From positions 151,016-215,015 of the forward strand of contig NZ_JAXIVU010000003.1 of the NCBI RefSeq assembly GCF_034259425.1: DNA of 64,000 nt. The letters are read 5' to 3'. This document shows positions 1-8,786 of this stretch, one piece after another (the first letter of the stretch is position 1; every line of letters starts with the position of its first letter). Made by a program: the position numbers and the translations under genes. The DNA comes from Denitrificimonas halotolerans. GTDB taxonomy: Bacteria; Pseudomonadota; Gammaproteobacteria; Pseudomonadales; Pseudomonadaceae. The notes under the pieces were generated by a model. The model searched no databases. It was given only the letters and a program-made list of their open reading frames with translations, and had not been told where the DNA came from.

Positions 1-1552
1 CGGTTGTTACCATCAGGCCAGCAATCGAAGCGGCTGCTTGCAGAGCTGAACGGGTCACTTTTGCTGGGTCCAAAATACCCATTTCAATCATATCACCGTA
101 CTCACCTGAAGCTGCGTTGTAACCAAAGTTACCTTCACCCTGCTTCACTTTATCAACGACCACGCTTGGCTCTTCACCAGCGTTAGCAACGATCTGACGC
201 AATGGTGCTTCAACTGCGCGACGCAGCAAAGAAATACCAACGTTCTGATCTTCGTTATCACCCTTCAGTTCGCTGATAGCAAGCAGTGCACGCACTAATG
301 CTACACCACCACCAGGCACTACACCTTCTTCAACTGCAGCTCGTGTTGCATGCAGAGCATCTTCAACACGTGCTTTTTTCTCTTTCATTTCAACTTCAGT
401 AGCCGCACCTACTTTGATCACAGCAACACCGCCGGCTAATTTAGCTAGGCGCTCTTGCAGTTTCTCTTTGTCGTAATCTGAAGTTGTTTCTTCGATCTGC
501 TTACGGATCTGTAGCACACGTGCTTCGATATCAGCCTGCTGACCTGCACCGTCGATGATCGTAGTATTGTCTTTGCTTAAAACAACGCGTTTCGCATCAC
601 CTAAGTGATCCAAAGTTGTAGTGTCAAGACTTAGACCAACTTCCTCAGAAATAACAGTACCGCCGGTCAGGATAGCAATATCCTGCAGCATTGCTTTACG
701 ACGATCACCAAAGCCTGGTGCTTTAACAGCAGCAACCTTAACGATGCCGCGCATGTTATTCACCACCAATGTTGCTAAAGCTTCACCTTCAACATCTTCC
801 GCAATGATCAACAACGGACGGCCTGCTTTAGCAACCGCTTCCAGTACAGGCAATAACTCACGGATGTTAGAAATCTTCTTGTCCACTAACAGCAACAATG
901 GATTTTCTAACTCAGCAACCATAGTGTCTGGTTGATTGATGAAGTAAGGTGAGAGGTAACCGCGGTCAAACTGCATACCTTCAACAACAGACAGTTCGTT
1001 CTCTAGACCTGAACCTTCTTCAACAGTGATCACGCCTTCTTTACCAACTTTATCCATTGCTTTTGCAATGATTTCGCCGATTGAAGCGTCAGCATTTGCT
1101 GAAATTGTACCCACCTGAGCAATAGCTTTGCTGTCTGAGCATGGCTTCGCCAATTGCTTGATTTGCTCAACAATTGCAGTTGTTGCTTTATCGATACCAC
1201 GCTTGAGGTCCATTGGGTTCATGCCCGCAGCAACTGCTTTCAAGCCTTCATTCACGATCGACTGAGCCAGTACTGTAGCAGTAGTAGTACCATCACCAGC
1301 TTCGTCATTTGCTTTAGATGCAACGTCTTTAACCAGCTGCGCACCCATATTTTCAAAACGATCTTCCAGTTCAATTTCTTTAGCAACTGAAACACCATCT
1401 TTAGTGATGGAAGGCGCGCCATAACTTCTTTCTAGAACAACGTGACGACCTTTTGGACCTAAAGTCGCCTTAACTGCGTCAGCCAATACGTTGACGCCAG
1501 CTAGCATTTTTTTACGGCCTGAATCGCCGAACTTTACTTCTTTAGCAGCCAT
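1..1552 (-). CDS. groEL: Chaperonin GroEL (60 kDa), C-terminus outside the window
   Basis: Subunit of the double-ring cytosolic chaperonin that folds proteins with GroES, driven by ATP. The reverse strand reads M-A-A-K-E-V-K-F-G-D from an ATG at 1552, preceded by the ribosome site GAGGAAAA. The family ATP-site stretch GDGTTTATVL follows near residue 86. About 517 codons are present; GroEL is usually near 547, so roughly 30 C-terminal residues lie beyond base 1. It follows groES by 44 bases and should share its heat-shock promoter. No frameshift was seen. Identification is very secure. Confidence 0.98.
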   Translation of the reverse strand, partial: MAAKEVKFGDSGRKKMLAGVNVLADAVKATLGPKGRHVVLERSYGAPSITKDGVSVAKEIELEDRFENMGAQLVKDVASKANDEAGDGTTTATVLAQSIVNEGLKAVAAGMNPMDLKRGIDKATTAIVEQIKQLAKPCSDSKAIAQVGTISANADASIGEIIAKAMDKVGKEGVITVEEGSGLENELSVVEGMQFDRGYLSPYFINQPDTMVAELENPLLLLVDKKISNIRELLPVLEAVAKAGRPLLIIAEDVEGEALATLVVNNMRGIVKVAAVKAPGFGDRRKAMLQDIAILTGGTVISEEVGLSLDTTTLDHLGDAKRVVLSKDNTTIIDGAGQQADIEARVLQIRKQIEETTSDYDKEKLQERLAKLAGGVAVIKVGAATEVEMKEKKARVEDALHATRAAVEEGVVPGGGVALVRALLAISELKGDNEDQNVGISLLRRAVEAPLRQIVANAGEEPSVVVDKVKQGEGNFGYNAASGEYGDMIEMGILDPAKVTRSALQAAASIAGLMVTT

Positions 1553-1596
1553 GTAATCTTTTCCTCAATTTTGTGTCATTTAACGCAAGGGATAAA

Positions 1597-1890
1597 TTAA
1601 GCTTCAACAACCGCGAGTATTTCACTTTCGCTCATTACCAGTAACTCTTCGCCATCAACTTTAATAGCGTTGCTACCTGAGTAAGGACCAAATACCACCT
1701 TATCGCCTACCTTTACAGCAAGCTCACGCACTTCACCATTGTCTAAGACACGGCCAGTACCTACGGCAAGAATCTCACCTTGGTTTGGTTTTTCAGCCGC
1801 TGAACCTGGCAGCACAATGCCACCAGCAGTTTTTGTTTCTTCTTCGCTACGGCGAATTACCACACGGTCATGCAGAGGACGAAGCTTCAT
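1597..1890 (-). CDS. groES: Co-chaperonin GroES (10 kDa)
   Basis: Heptameric lid of the GroEL cage. It is 97 residues, the normal size, and begins MKLRPLHDRVVIRR. The mobile-loop segment with GGIVLPGSA, which binds GroEL, is at about residues 23-31. First gene of the groES-groEL operon; a clear sigma-32 type promoter lies about 145 bases upstream. No CIRCE-type inverted repeat was seen, as expected for a gammaproteobacterium that uses sigma-32. Confidence 0.98.
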   Translation of the reverse strand: MKLRPLHDRVVIRRSEEETKTAGGIVLPGSAAEKPNQGEILAVGTGRVLDNGEVRELAVKVGDKVVFGPYSGSNAIKVDGEELLVMSESEILAVVEA

Positions 1891-2033
1891 TGTCGATCTC
1901 TCCCAAAGGGTTAGTTACATCAACCGATGTCATTCATCGGCATATTAATAAAGTCCGGCAAGCCGGTAGATGCTGTGCAAGAAATACAGCACACATAATA
2001 ATCTGCTGATGCAGAATTTCTTAGTTACTAGCT

Positions 2034-2061
2034 ATATGGGGACGCTCAAAAATATTTCAAG
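2034..2061 (-). promoter_or_regulatory. Sigma-32 (heat-shock) promoter of groESL
   Basis: On the reverse strand CTTGAAA (2061-2055) is followed after 13 bases by CCCCATAT (2041-2034). These match the sigma-32 -35 (CTTGAA) and -10 (CCCCAT-T) consensus elements almost perfectly. The site sits upstream of groES in the right orientation, leaving a leader of roughly 135 bases. Confidence 0.88.
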
Positions 2062-2140
2062 GCCTACACCCTATATTTTTTACAAACACAGAAATATTTA
2101 TCAAACCAGTGCGCAGCCAGGTACAACTACGAAATGAATA

Positions 2141-2174
2141 CAGTGACCATACTCACAACCGAGCATGGTCACTG
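2141..2174 (-). terminator. Possible terminator hairpin after fxsA
   Basis: Perfect 10-bp inverted repeat CAGTGACCAT / ATGGTCACTG with a 14-base loop, just beyond the fxsA stop. No clear T-run follows on the reverse strand, so termination is uncertain. Confidence 0.4.
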
Positions 2175-2212
2175 CACTGTAGGGATGACTGCTGGCTTAA
2201 TCCGCTCAGATA

Positions 2213-2683
2213 TCATTGATCTTTACGCTCATACTCGCCTTCAATGACATGCGTTTCACGGGTTTCTGAGTAGCCATGATGCTTAGTATAAGTGGTGCTA
2301 CGAGCATAATATTCACGTGATCGCGCAGCACTATGCTCCATATATTGGGCAACCCGTTGGATAAGCCACTGACGAACAAAGGGCAATAAACAAAGCAAAC
2401 CGATTACATCACTGATAAACCCTGGTAAAAATATCAGCCCACCACCTACAGCCAATAATAAACCGTTGAGCATATCCTTATTAGGTACTTCACCTTGCGC
2501 CATACGCTCACGCACTTTAAGCGCCGTCGTTAAACCGGCTAAGCGCATGCACAACACACCCAAAACACCGCCGGCCAGCACTAGGAGCAAAGTTGCCGAA
2601 GCTCCAATACTGGCCCCCACCCGAATCAAAACAAACAATTCTATGAGCGGGAACACTAAAAACAATAAGAAAAAATTTCGCAT
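2213..2683 (-). CDS. fxsA: FxsA family membrane protein
   Basis: Small inner-membrane protein of the FxsA family; in E. coli, overproduction relieves phage T7 exclusion by the F plasmid, but its normal role is unknown. 156 residues. Three or four hydrophobic segments are visible: a first at residues 1-20 with FPLIELFVLIRVG, a second at about 27-48, and one or two at about 75-105. The tail (about 110-156) is charged and polar. Genes of this family commonly sit next to groESL, as here. Confidence 0.9.
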   Translation of the reverse strand: MRNFFLLFLVFPLIELFVLIRVGASIGASATLLLVLAGGVLGVLCMRLAGLTTALKVRERMAQGEVPNKDMLNGLLLAVGGGLIFLPGFISDVIGLLCLLPFVRQWLIQRVAQYMEHSAARSREYYARSTTYTKHHGYSETRETHVIEGEYERKDQ

Positions 2684-2805
2684 CGGTACACCTTAACCAT
2701 CGATATATTTAATTAATGCGTCCCTGCAAGGTAAAACACAAGGGGCATTCAACAAAGATCATGTAACAAAATACCTCAAACCTGCTCTTACTCCTCTTAC
2801 TTCCC

Positions 2806-4332
2806 TTACTCTTCAAGCGCAGCCGCTGTTTTACGTCGATCCACACGCCACTGCCAAATAATCAAAATAATTGTTGGCAAACCGAGCAGCGCTGTAATGA
2901 AAAAGAATTGTTCATAACCATACTTATCGACCATGACTCCTGAATAACCACCAATTAAGCGTGGCAATAACAGCATAATCGAGCTAAGCAACGCATACTG
3001 TGTGGCTGAAAAACGTAAATTTGTCAGGCTCGATAGATAAGCGACGAAGGCTGCAGTTGCCATCCCTGCGCTAAAGTTATCGCACGAAATAGTGACAATC
3101 AGCATATTCAAATCTGCACCCATGCTAGCCAACAGCACAAACATCAGATTCGTTCCGGCAGAGAAAACCCCGCCGAGCAATAAAATCGGCATGATGCCAA
3201 AGCGTACAATCAGTACACCACCAATCCCAGCACCAAGTAACGTCATAATTAAACCAAAGACTTTACTGATGCCAGCAATCTGATCTTTACTAAAGCCTTG
3301 GTCAATATAAAACACATTAGCCATCACCCCCATCACTGTGTCTGACATGCGATAAGTGGCAACCAAACCTAAAAGCAAAAGCGCCTGCCAACGGTAGCGA
3401 ACGACAAAGTCACTCACCGGAGTTAAGACTGGCGCTAGACCTTTACGCCCTAAAGAAGACAAACAAAATAAAGTTAATAACGTATAAAGCAGACCGCGTA
3501 AAAACGCACGGTCGCTATAAAACAAGTCACTCAAGCCCGTGTGGCCTGCTGCAAATAAATGAAAATCAGACTGGTAAAATTGAGTCATCATCGCAGGCAC
3601 GGAGACCAATAACACCATTAGAACAACCACAGAAATCAGCTGATGACTGAGTTTGTAACGATTAACTTCATCCTCCGCAGGCAACACAACCGTGGGTTCT
3701 TTCATCCATAAAGTAGTGAGCAAGCCGGGTAACATTAGTAAGGCAAATAATAAGTAGGTACTGGCCCAGGCCGAATGTCGATACTGCAATCCTGTGGAGC
3801 CAAACCACTCAGCAAAATACAATGCTCCAGCCGTGGCTAATAACGCAGCGACACGGTAGCCGGCCATATAACTGGCCGCTAAAGCTGCCTGCCGACTGTT
3901 ATCTAAGATCTCTAAACGATAAGCATCCACCGCAATATCTTGGGTTGCCGAAGCAAAAGCAACTAACACGGCCAGAGCGATAAGGACAGCCAGGTGACTT
4001 TGCGGATTACTGAGCGCCATCCCAGCCAAGCCAGTAGCCACTAAAAGCTGCGAGAACACTAGCCAAGAACGACGTCGCCCCAAACGACCCAGAACTGGTA
4101 ATCGCCACTGATCTAATAAAGGCGACCATACCCATTTGAATGCATAAGCCAAGCCAATTAAGCTTGCATAACCAATGGTCTCACGCGCAACCCCCGCTTC
4201 TCGCAACCAAACTGACAAAGTGGAAAAAACCAGCATATAAGGTAGGCCCGCAGCAAAACCCAATAGTAGTAAGGCTAAAACAGCAGGGTTCGAGTAGGTC
4301 TTAAGGGCTGTATGCCAACTATTATTGGCCAT
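2806..4332 (-). CDS. ampG: AmpG-type muropeptide permease
   Basis: Inner-membrane major-facilitator transporter that imports GlcNAc-anhydro-MurNAc peptides for cell-wall recycling and thereby feeds AmpC induction. 508 residues, close to the E. coli size, with 12 or more hydrophobic segments. The N-terminal part carries the AmpG-like run GFAAGLPYMLVFSTLSVWL near residues 25-43 and DIAVDAYRLEIL near 131. The preceding gene ends six bases upstream, so the two probably form one transcript. AmpG is a better match than a generic sugar transporter. Confidence 0.9.
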   Translation of the reverse strand: MANNSWHTALKTYSNPAVLALLLLGFAAGLPYMLVFSTLSVWLREAGVARETIGYASLIGLAYAFKWVWSPLLDQWRLPVLGRLGRRRSWLVFSQLLVATGLAGMALSNPQSHLAVLIALAVLVAFASATQDIAVDAYRLEILDNSRQAALAASYMAGYRVAALLATAGALYFAEWFGSTGLQYRHSAWASTYLLFALLMLPGLLTTLWMKEPTVVLPAEDEVNRYKLSHQLISVVVLMVLLVSVPAMMTQFYQSDFHLFAAGHTGLSDLFYSDRAFLRGLLYTLLTLFCLSSLGRKGLAPVLTPVSDFVVRYRWQALLLLGLVATYRMSDTVMGVMANVFYIDQGFSKDQIAGISKVFGLIMTLLGAGIGGVLIVRFGIMPILLLGGVFSAGTNLMFVLLASMGADLNMLIVTISCDNFSAGMATAAFVAYLSSLTNLRFSATQYALLSSIMLLLPRLIGGYSGVMVDKYGYEQFFFITALLGLPTIILIIWQWRVDRRKTAAALEE

Positions 4333-4337
4333 AATAT

Positions 4338-4700
4338 TCAGTTTTCATGGGTAAATAACGCACTCTTGTCACAGGCATAATCAGGCTGCCATTGATAATG
4401 AGATAACTTAACACGACCATGCTCAACGCAGATGCCTTCTGTGCGTAAGCGTTGGCGCTGCTTCTCACCGGCAAAGGTATTGGCCGGCAAACTGATACGT
4501 CCACCAGCCGCTACAACACGATGCCAGGGCAGTTTCGTATCCTCAGGCAATCGACTCAACTCACGTCCGATCCAGCGTGCTAAACTTGGATACCCAGCCA
4601 ATTTCGCCAACTGCCCATAAGTGACTAAATGCCCTTGAGGAATCTTGGACAACAACAGATACAGAATGCTCCGTAACTGTTGTTTCTTTTCTGCTTCCAT
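4338..4700 (-). CDS. Alkyltransferase-like (ATL) DNA-binding protein
   Basis: Relative of the C-terminal domain of O6-alkylguanine-DNA alkyltransferase, 120 residues. The fold signatures are visible: GHLVTYGQLAKLAGYP (about 23-38) and the active-site loop. That loop reads PWHRVV where true alkyltransferases have PCHRV. The acceptor cysteine is therefore Trp, which is diagnostic of ATL proteins. These bind and flip alkylated guanine without repairing it and mark it for nucleotide excision repair. It is six bases upstream of ampG and divergent from the DUF481 gene. Confidence 0.88.
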   Translation of the reverse strand: MEAEKKQQLRSILYLLLSKIPQGHLVTYGQLAKLAGYPSLARWIGRELSRLPEDTKLPWHRVVAAGGRISLPANTFAGEKQRQRLRTEGICVEHGRVKLSHYQWQPDYACDKSALFTHEN

Positions 4701-4789
4701 GTTGGAACCCTATTCTCCGCTCTATGTCTATGCTGCAGTCGCTAAAACTGTACTGTACAACATATTTCACTTTCTTCTGAGTTTTAATA

Positions 4790-5797
4790 ATGCGTGTTTT
4801 CGCTGCTAGCATTTTTGTTCTAAGTCTACTTTTCTCTCATTGTTCTTATGCAGATACAGTTTGGCTAAAAAATGGTGACCGCTTGTCAGGACGTATTGTA
4901 TTGCTCAGCGGTGGTACACTGTTACTAGAAACAGACTATGCTGGCACTATCACACTCAATATTGAAAAAGTTGCTACTTTAAAATCTGAACAACAACTGT
5001 TGGTACAGCTAGACACCTTTAATACGGAAAAAAGCAAAGCCTTACGCCCCGCTCCTGAAGGCAGTGTTACCTTGGTCAATGGTGGCGAACCAAAAACCCT
5101 CGTACTCACTGACATCAAACAACTTATGGCACCACGCCCAATCATTGAAGACCTTCGTTGGAAAGGCAATATCAACTTATCTGCAGACTACAAACGCAAA
5201 GAAAGCAGCTCCGATGATTACAATTTAAATGTCAGCTCCGAACTGCGTCACGGGCTATGGCGTCATGACCTCGATACTGAATACGATTACGAAACTAAAA
5301 ATGGTGCAAAGAAAACTGAAAGCTTTGAGGCGAGCTACGCCCTCGATCGCTTTATTACTGAACGTTGGTTCTGGAAAAACAAAGCGAAATACCTCAATGA
5401 TCACATTGAAGAACTGCGCCGCCAGTATGTGTACGGTACTGGCCCTGGCTTTCAGTTTTGGGATAACGAATTGGGTGCGCTCGCACTCTCAAGCTTAGTG
5501 AACCATAACAAATTCAAATTTAACTCTGGTGAGCAGCAAAGCTTTAACTCTGGGATTCTATCGTGGAATTATAATCGCTATTTCAGCGGCAAAGTCTTTG
5601 AGCTATACAGTAAGGGGGAGTTTGGTGCACCTTTCATAGGTGACATTAATTACATTATGGATGGTGAAGCGGGCTTGCGCTTTAAAGTGAACAGTTGGGC
5701 AGCTCTAACCTTAAAAGCTGAACTGAATAAAGTATCTAGCAAGTACGGTGATGTAAATGATCGTCGCTACACCATCGGAGTCGGCGTCGGCTGGTAG
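4790..5797 (+). CDS. DUF481 (YdiY-like) outer-membrane protein
   Basis: 335 residues with a clear signal peptide (hydrophobic residues 3-17, probable cleavage after Ala-21). The mature start has VWLKNGDRLSGRIV and a second similar block near residue 95, small beta-domains often fused to DUF481. The C-terminal two-thirds has alternating beta-strand pattern and ends in a terminal Trp, typical of an outer-membrane barrel. Family function is not established. Divergent from the ATL gene. Confidence 0.85.
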   Translation: MRVFAASIFVLSLLFSHCSYADTVWLKNGDRLSGRIVLLSGGTLLLETDYAGTITLNIEKVATLKSEQQLLVQLDTFNTEKSKALRPAPEGSVTLVNGGEPKTLVLTDIKQLMAPRPIIEDLRWKGNINLSADYKRKESSSDDYNLNVSSELRHGLWRHDLDTEYDYETKNGAKKTESFEASYALDRFITERWFWKNKAKYLNDHIEELRRQYVYGTGPGFQFWDNELGALALSSLVNHNKFKFNSGEQQSFNSGILSWNYNRYFSGKVFELYSKGEFGAPFIGDINYIMDGEAGLRFKVNSWAALTLKAELNKVSSKYGDVNDRRYTIGVGVGW

Positions 5798-5848
5798 TAC
5801 TACTACCCATACATGTATGTCACGCGCCGCAAGCAGTTTAAAAAACAG

Positions 5849-5896
5849 CCCGACTTAATTGGCGCAAATCAGGCAGTGTGCGCCAATTAAGTCGGG
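5849..5896 (-). terminator. Strong hairpin terminator (reverse strand)
   Basis: Perfect 18-bp inverted repeat: the left arm begins CCCGACTTAATTGGCGCA at 5849 and the right arm ends at 5896, with a 12-base loop. On the reverse strand the stem is followed by CTGTTTTTT, so it should terminate reverse-strand transcripts from the dehydrogenase gene. On the forward strand the DUF481 message would also fold here but with no T-run. Part of the arm and the loop belong to a tnpB relic. Confidence 0.7.
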
Positions 5897-6017
5897 TTGG
5901 ATATCTGTCAATACAGGTGCAATGCAATGAAAAAAATGGACAGCTCTACCATCCTGCGGTCAGGCATGGCCATCTAGCCGCAGGAATCCCCGTCCTTTAG
6001 GACAGGGAGGATGTCAA
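5857..6017 (+). mobile_element. IS200/IS605-type relic: internal tnpB fragment plus right end
   Basis: Bases 5859-5960 match, with substitutions, the reverse complement of 14212-14300 (shared blocks such as TGGCGCAAATCAGGCAGTGT and AATACAGGTGCA), which is decayed tnpB. It is followed by the element's right end, including GGAATCCCCGTCCTTTAGG and ending GATGTCAA at 6017. The right end matches ends near 13960, 32545 and 32770. No open frame survives. The right end overlaps the stop codon of the adjacent dehydrogenase gene. Confidence 0.8.
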
Positions 6018-6772
6018 ATGCGTAGACCACCATCCAGCTCTAAGATGCGGCCTGTGTAGTAATCATTTTCAAAAATATAAGCTACCGAGTGAGCAATTTC
6101 TTCTGGTTTACCCATACGACGCAAAGGGATTCCTGCAGTCATTTTCTCCAAAGCTTCAGGCTTCATACCTAACGTCATCTCAGTCTCAATAAAGCCGGGC
6201 GCAACACCGGCAACACGAATACCATAACGCGCCAACTCTTTCGCCCACACTACAGTATCAGCAGCAACACCTGCTTTAGCTGCTGAATAGTTGGCCTGCC
6301 CCATATTACCCGCACGAGAGATTGACGAAATATTAATGATCGCACCTTCGTTTTTCAGCTCAATCATTTTTGCAGCCACTTCACGAGTGCACAAAAACAC
6401 CCCTGTCAAATTCACATCAATCACTGATTGCCAATTGGCCAAGCTCATTTTGCTCATTTCGCCATCACGCACACGAATGGTTAAACCATCACGTAAAATA
6501 CCCGCATTGTTCACCAAACCATGGATAGCACCAAAATCACTCGCTACCTGCGCAACCATATGGATGACCTGCTCTTCATTAGCTACGTTGCAAATATAAG
6601 CACGGGCTTGTGAACCAGCACCCTCACAAGCAGCTACCGTCTCATCCAACTTCGCTTGATCTAAATCCACCAATGCTAACTTAGCACCTTTACCTGCCAA
6701 GTATTCAGCCATGGCGCGACCTAAACCCTGACCACCCCCCGTCACAATAATCACTTTATCTTGTAACTGCAT
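6014..6772 (-). CDS. Short-chain dehydrogenase/reductase (FabG-like)
   Basis: NAD(P)-dependent oxidoreductase of the classical SDR family, 252 residues. The cofactor motif TGGGQGLG is near residue 11, NNAG near 88, the catalytic Ser in INISSISRAG near 150, and Tyr/Lys in YSAAKAG near 163. Closest in style to 3-oxoacyl-ACP reductases, but the true substrate cannot be read from sequence. The protein ends in DGGLRI, a normal family ending; its TGA stop lies within the right end of an inserted element. The upstream gap to nadE (6773-7018) shows nothing definite. Confidence 0.88.
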   Translation of the reverse strand: MQLQDKVIIVTGGGQGLGRAMAEYLAGKGAKLALVDLDQAKLDETVAACEGAGSQARAYICNVANEEQVIHMVAQVASDFGAIHGLVNNAGILRDGLTIRVRDGEMSKMSLANWQSVIDVNLTGVFLCTREVAAKMIELKNEGAIINISSISRAGNMGQANYSAAKAGVAADTVVWAKELARYGIRVAGVAPGFIETEMTLGMKPEALEKMTAGIPLRRMGKPEEIAHSVAYIFENDYYTGRILELDGGLRI

Positions 6773-7018
6773 TTCTCTCTCTCTTATTTTTCAACAGTAA
6801 TAAAATTCAGCGCCCATTAGGCAGGCTACGCCTCAAAGTGGCTCAGTGTATTATTTTAAATAGGGGCTTGAACAGCCTTTCAAGTAAAGAATCCCCCAAG
6901 CCAAGTCAAAAATGCAAAAATACAATACAGCAGCATCGTCAAGCGCCCATCACTGTCATCACACACCCAGCGCTGAGCTTTGCTAAACTGATGATCTGAC
7001 TAATTCCGAGGATTGAGC

Positions 7019-8662
7019 ATGGCAACTGTATTGCGCACTGTATTAGCACAATTAAATATGCGTGTTGGAGATATTAACGGCAACGTAGAACGTATCCTAG
7101 ACGCAAGCGTGGAAGCTGCACATGAGCATGAAGCTGATCTGATTGTTTTTCCTGAGCTGTCTTTATGTGGCTATAACGCTCAAGACTTACTGTTACGTGA
7201 CAGCATGCAATTACGTATTGAAAATGCCTTAGATCGCCTGTGTACCGCGCTACCACACAAACTTCATGTACTCGTAGGTTATCCTTGGACTGACAATGAC
7301 CATCGTTACAACTGCTGCGCTCATTTCCACCAAGGAAAAATTCAAGGGGTTTATAAAAAACAGTTTTTCCCCACTGACCCGACCTCCTTTGCTCAACGTT
7401 ATTTCACTCCAGGTACGGAACCACTGTGCATCGAGATCAACAATATAAAAATAGCGGTAGGTATTGGCAAAGACGTTTGGCAAACAGCATTTATTGAACA
7501 AGCCAGCACCGCAGATGCCAAGATGATCGTCAGCTTAAATGCCTCCACCTTCCATCGCAACAAACAAGCGGAGCGAGAGCAAATGCTCAGTGAAAATGCC
7601 CGCTTAGCTAAAATACCAATCCTCTACACCAGTCAAGTCGGTGCACAAGATGACCTCATCTTTGATGGCGGCAGCTGTGCAATGGATGCCCAAGGCAACT
7701 TGCGTCAACGCGCTCCAGCCTTTGCCGAACAGCTATGCCCTCTAGAGTTACAATTTACTCGCTCCGATTGTTACATCGAGCGTTCCATCATAACCCCCCT
7801 GCTCAGTGATGAAGCCCGTATCTATCAAGCTTTAATGATGAGCTTAAAGAATTACACCGAACACAATGGTTTTAAAGGTGTCTTGCTCGGTTTATCTGGT
7901 GGTATCGACTCAGCTCTGGTCTTAGCCATTGCTGCAGACGCTTTAGGCCCTGATAAGGTACAAGCAGTCATGATGCCTTATCACTATACCGCGCAAATCA
8001 GTAAGGACGATGCGGCTGAGCAAGCTCGGACGATGGGGGTCGACTACAAAACCATTGACATCGCACCTATGGTTGAAGCCTTTGTCCACAGCTTAAATCC
8101 GCTTTTTGCCAATATGCCCGTCTCTAGCCACGACACTACAGAACAAAATCTTCAGGCCCGCTGCCGCGGCAACATCCTTATGGCTCTGTCGAACAAAAAT
8201 GGTTACTTGGTTCTACCAACCAGTAACAAAAGTGAAACAGCCGTAGGCTATTCCACGCTCTATGGCGATATGGCCGGTGGCTTTGCCCCACTCAAAGATG
8301 TATCAAAAAGTATGGTGTATCGCTTAGCACGCTACCGCAATACTTTAGGTCGTGTTATTCCTGAGCGCGTCATCAGCCGTCCACCATCTGCGGAGCTCGC
8401 GCCCGATCAGAAAGATGAAGACAGTTTGCCACCCTACGATATTTTAGATGAGCTACTGCGCCTCTATGTCGAGGAAGATTTATCCGCCCAAGCCATTATC
8501 CAGCGTGGCTTTGACCAAGAAACGGTAATGCGTGTTTTACGCTTAGTCGATGTCAACGAATACAAGCGTCGCCAAGCAGCACTGGGCCCCCGCATCAGCA
8601 AACGTAGTTTTGGTAATGATCGTCGTTATCCTATAACAAATCTTTGGACACTCGGTCAGTGA
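7019..8662 (+). CDS. nadE: Two-domain NAD+ synthetase with altered glutaminase site
   Basis: Last step of NAD synthesis, amidating deamido-NAD. 547 residues from the ATG at 7019, chosen over an in-frame TTG at 7013 because GAGGA ends six bases before the ATG. Residues 1-260 are a nitrilase-type glutaminase domain with Glu-46 (FPELSLCGY) and Lys-113/114. The catalytic position normally in a C-E-D-W type motif reads GIGKDVW (148-154), so the nucleophilic Cys is Gly-150. The synthetase domain is intact (LSGGIDSAL around 292-300). It probably depends on free ammonia or a separate ammonia source. The upstream gap holds no other gene. Confidence 0.93.
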   Translation: MATVLRTVLAQLNMRVGDINGNVERILDASVEAAHEHEADLIVFPELSLCGYNAQDLLLRDSMQLRIENALDRLCTALPHKLHVLVGYPWTDNDHRYNCCAHFHQGKIQGVYKKQFFPTDPTSFAQRYFTPGTEPLCIEINNIKIAVGIGKDVWQTAFIEQASTADAKMIVSLNASTFHRNKQAEREQMLSENARLAKIPILYTSQVGAQDDLIFDGGSCAMDAQGNLRQRAPAFAEQLCPLELQFTRSDCYIERSIITPLLSDEARIYQALMMSLKNYTEHNGFKGVLLGLSGGIDSALVLAIAADALGPDKVQAVMMPYHYTAQISKDDAAEQARTMGVDYKTIDIAPMVEAFVHSLNPLFANMPVSSHDTTEQNLQARCRGNILMALSNKNGYLVLPTSNKSETAVGYSTLYGDMAGGFAPLKDVSKSMVYRLARYRNTLGRVIPERVISRPPSAELAPDQKDEDSLPPYDILDELLRLYVEEDLSAQAIIQRGFDQETVMRVLRLVDVNEYKRRQAALGPRISKRSFGNDRRYPITNLWTLGQ

Positions 8663-8669
8663 CTTCGCA

Positions 8670-8691
8670 GCACCCTTACGGATGAGGGTGC
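8670..8691. terminator. Hairpin between convergent nadE and proB
   Basis: GCACCCT / AGGGTGC with an 8-base loop directly after the nadE stop. There is no strong T-run on either side. It may serve as a terminator or be part of the adjoining mobile-element end. Confidence 0.4.
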
Positions 8692-8723
8692 GCGCTAAAA
8701 ATACGAGGTCTTACGCGATTTTG
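8692..8723 (-). mobile_element. Solo left-end relic of the IS200/IS605-type element
   Basis: The stretch beginning GCGCTAAAAATACGAGG and containing TTACGCGATTTTG matches left ends at 14625, 23386 and 33001. Read on the reverse strand it starts CAAAATCGCG directly after ATTAT, like the other copies. No tnpB or right end is nearby, so this is a fragment left by deletion. Confidence 0.6.
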
Positions 8724-8786
8724 ATAATCAATGTGCCCTTTTTTATATGACGAGCAGCAACAAGCCCTACTCAATGTCAGTAACGG

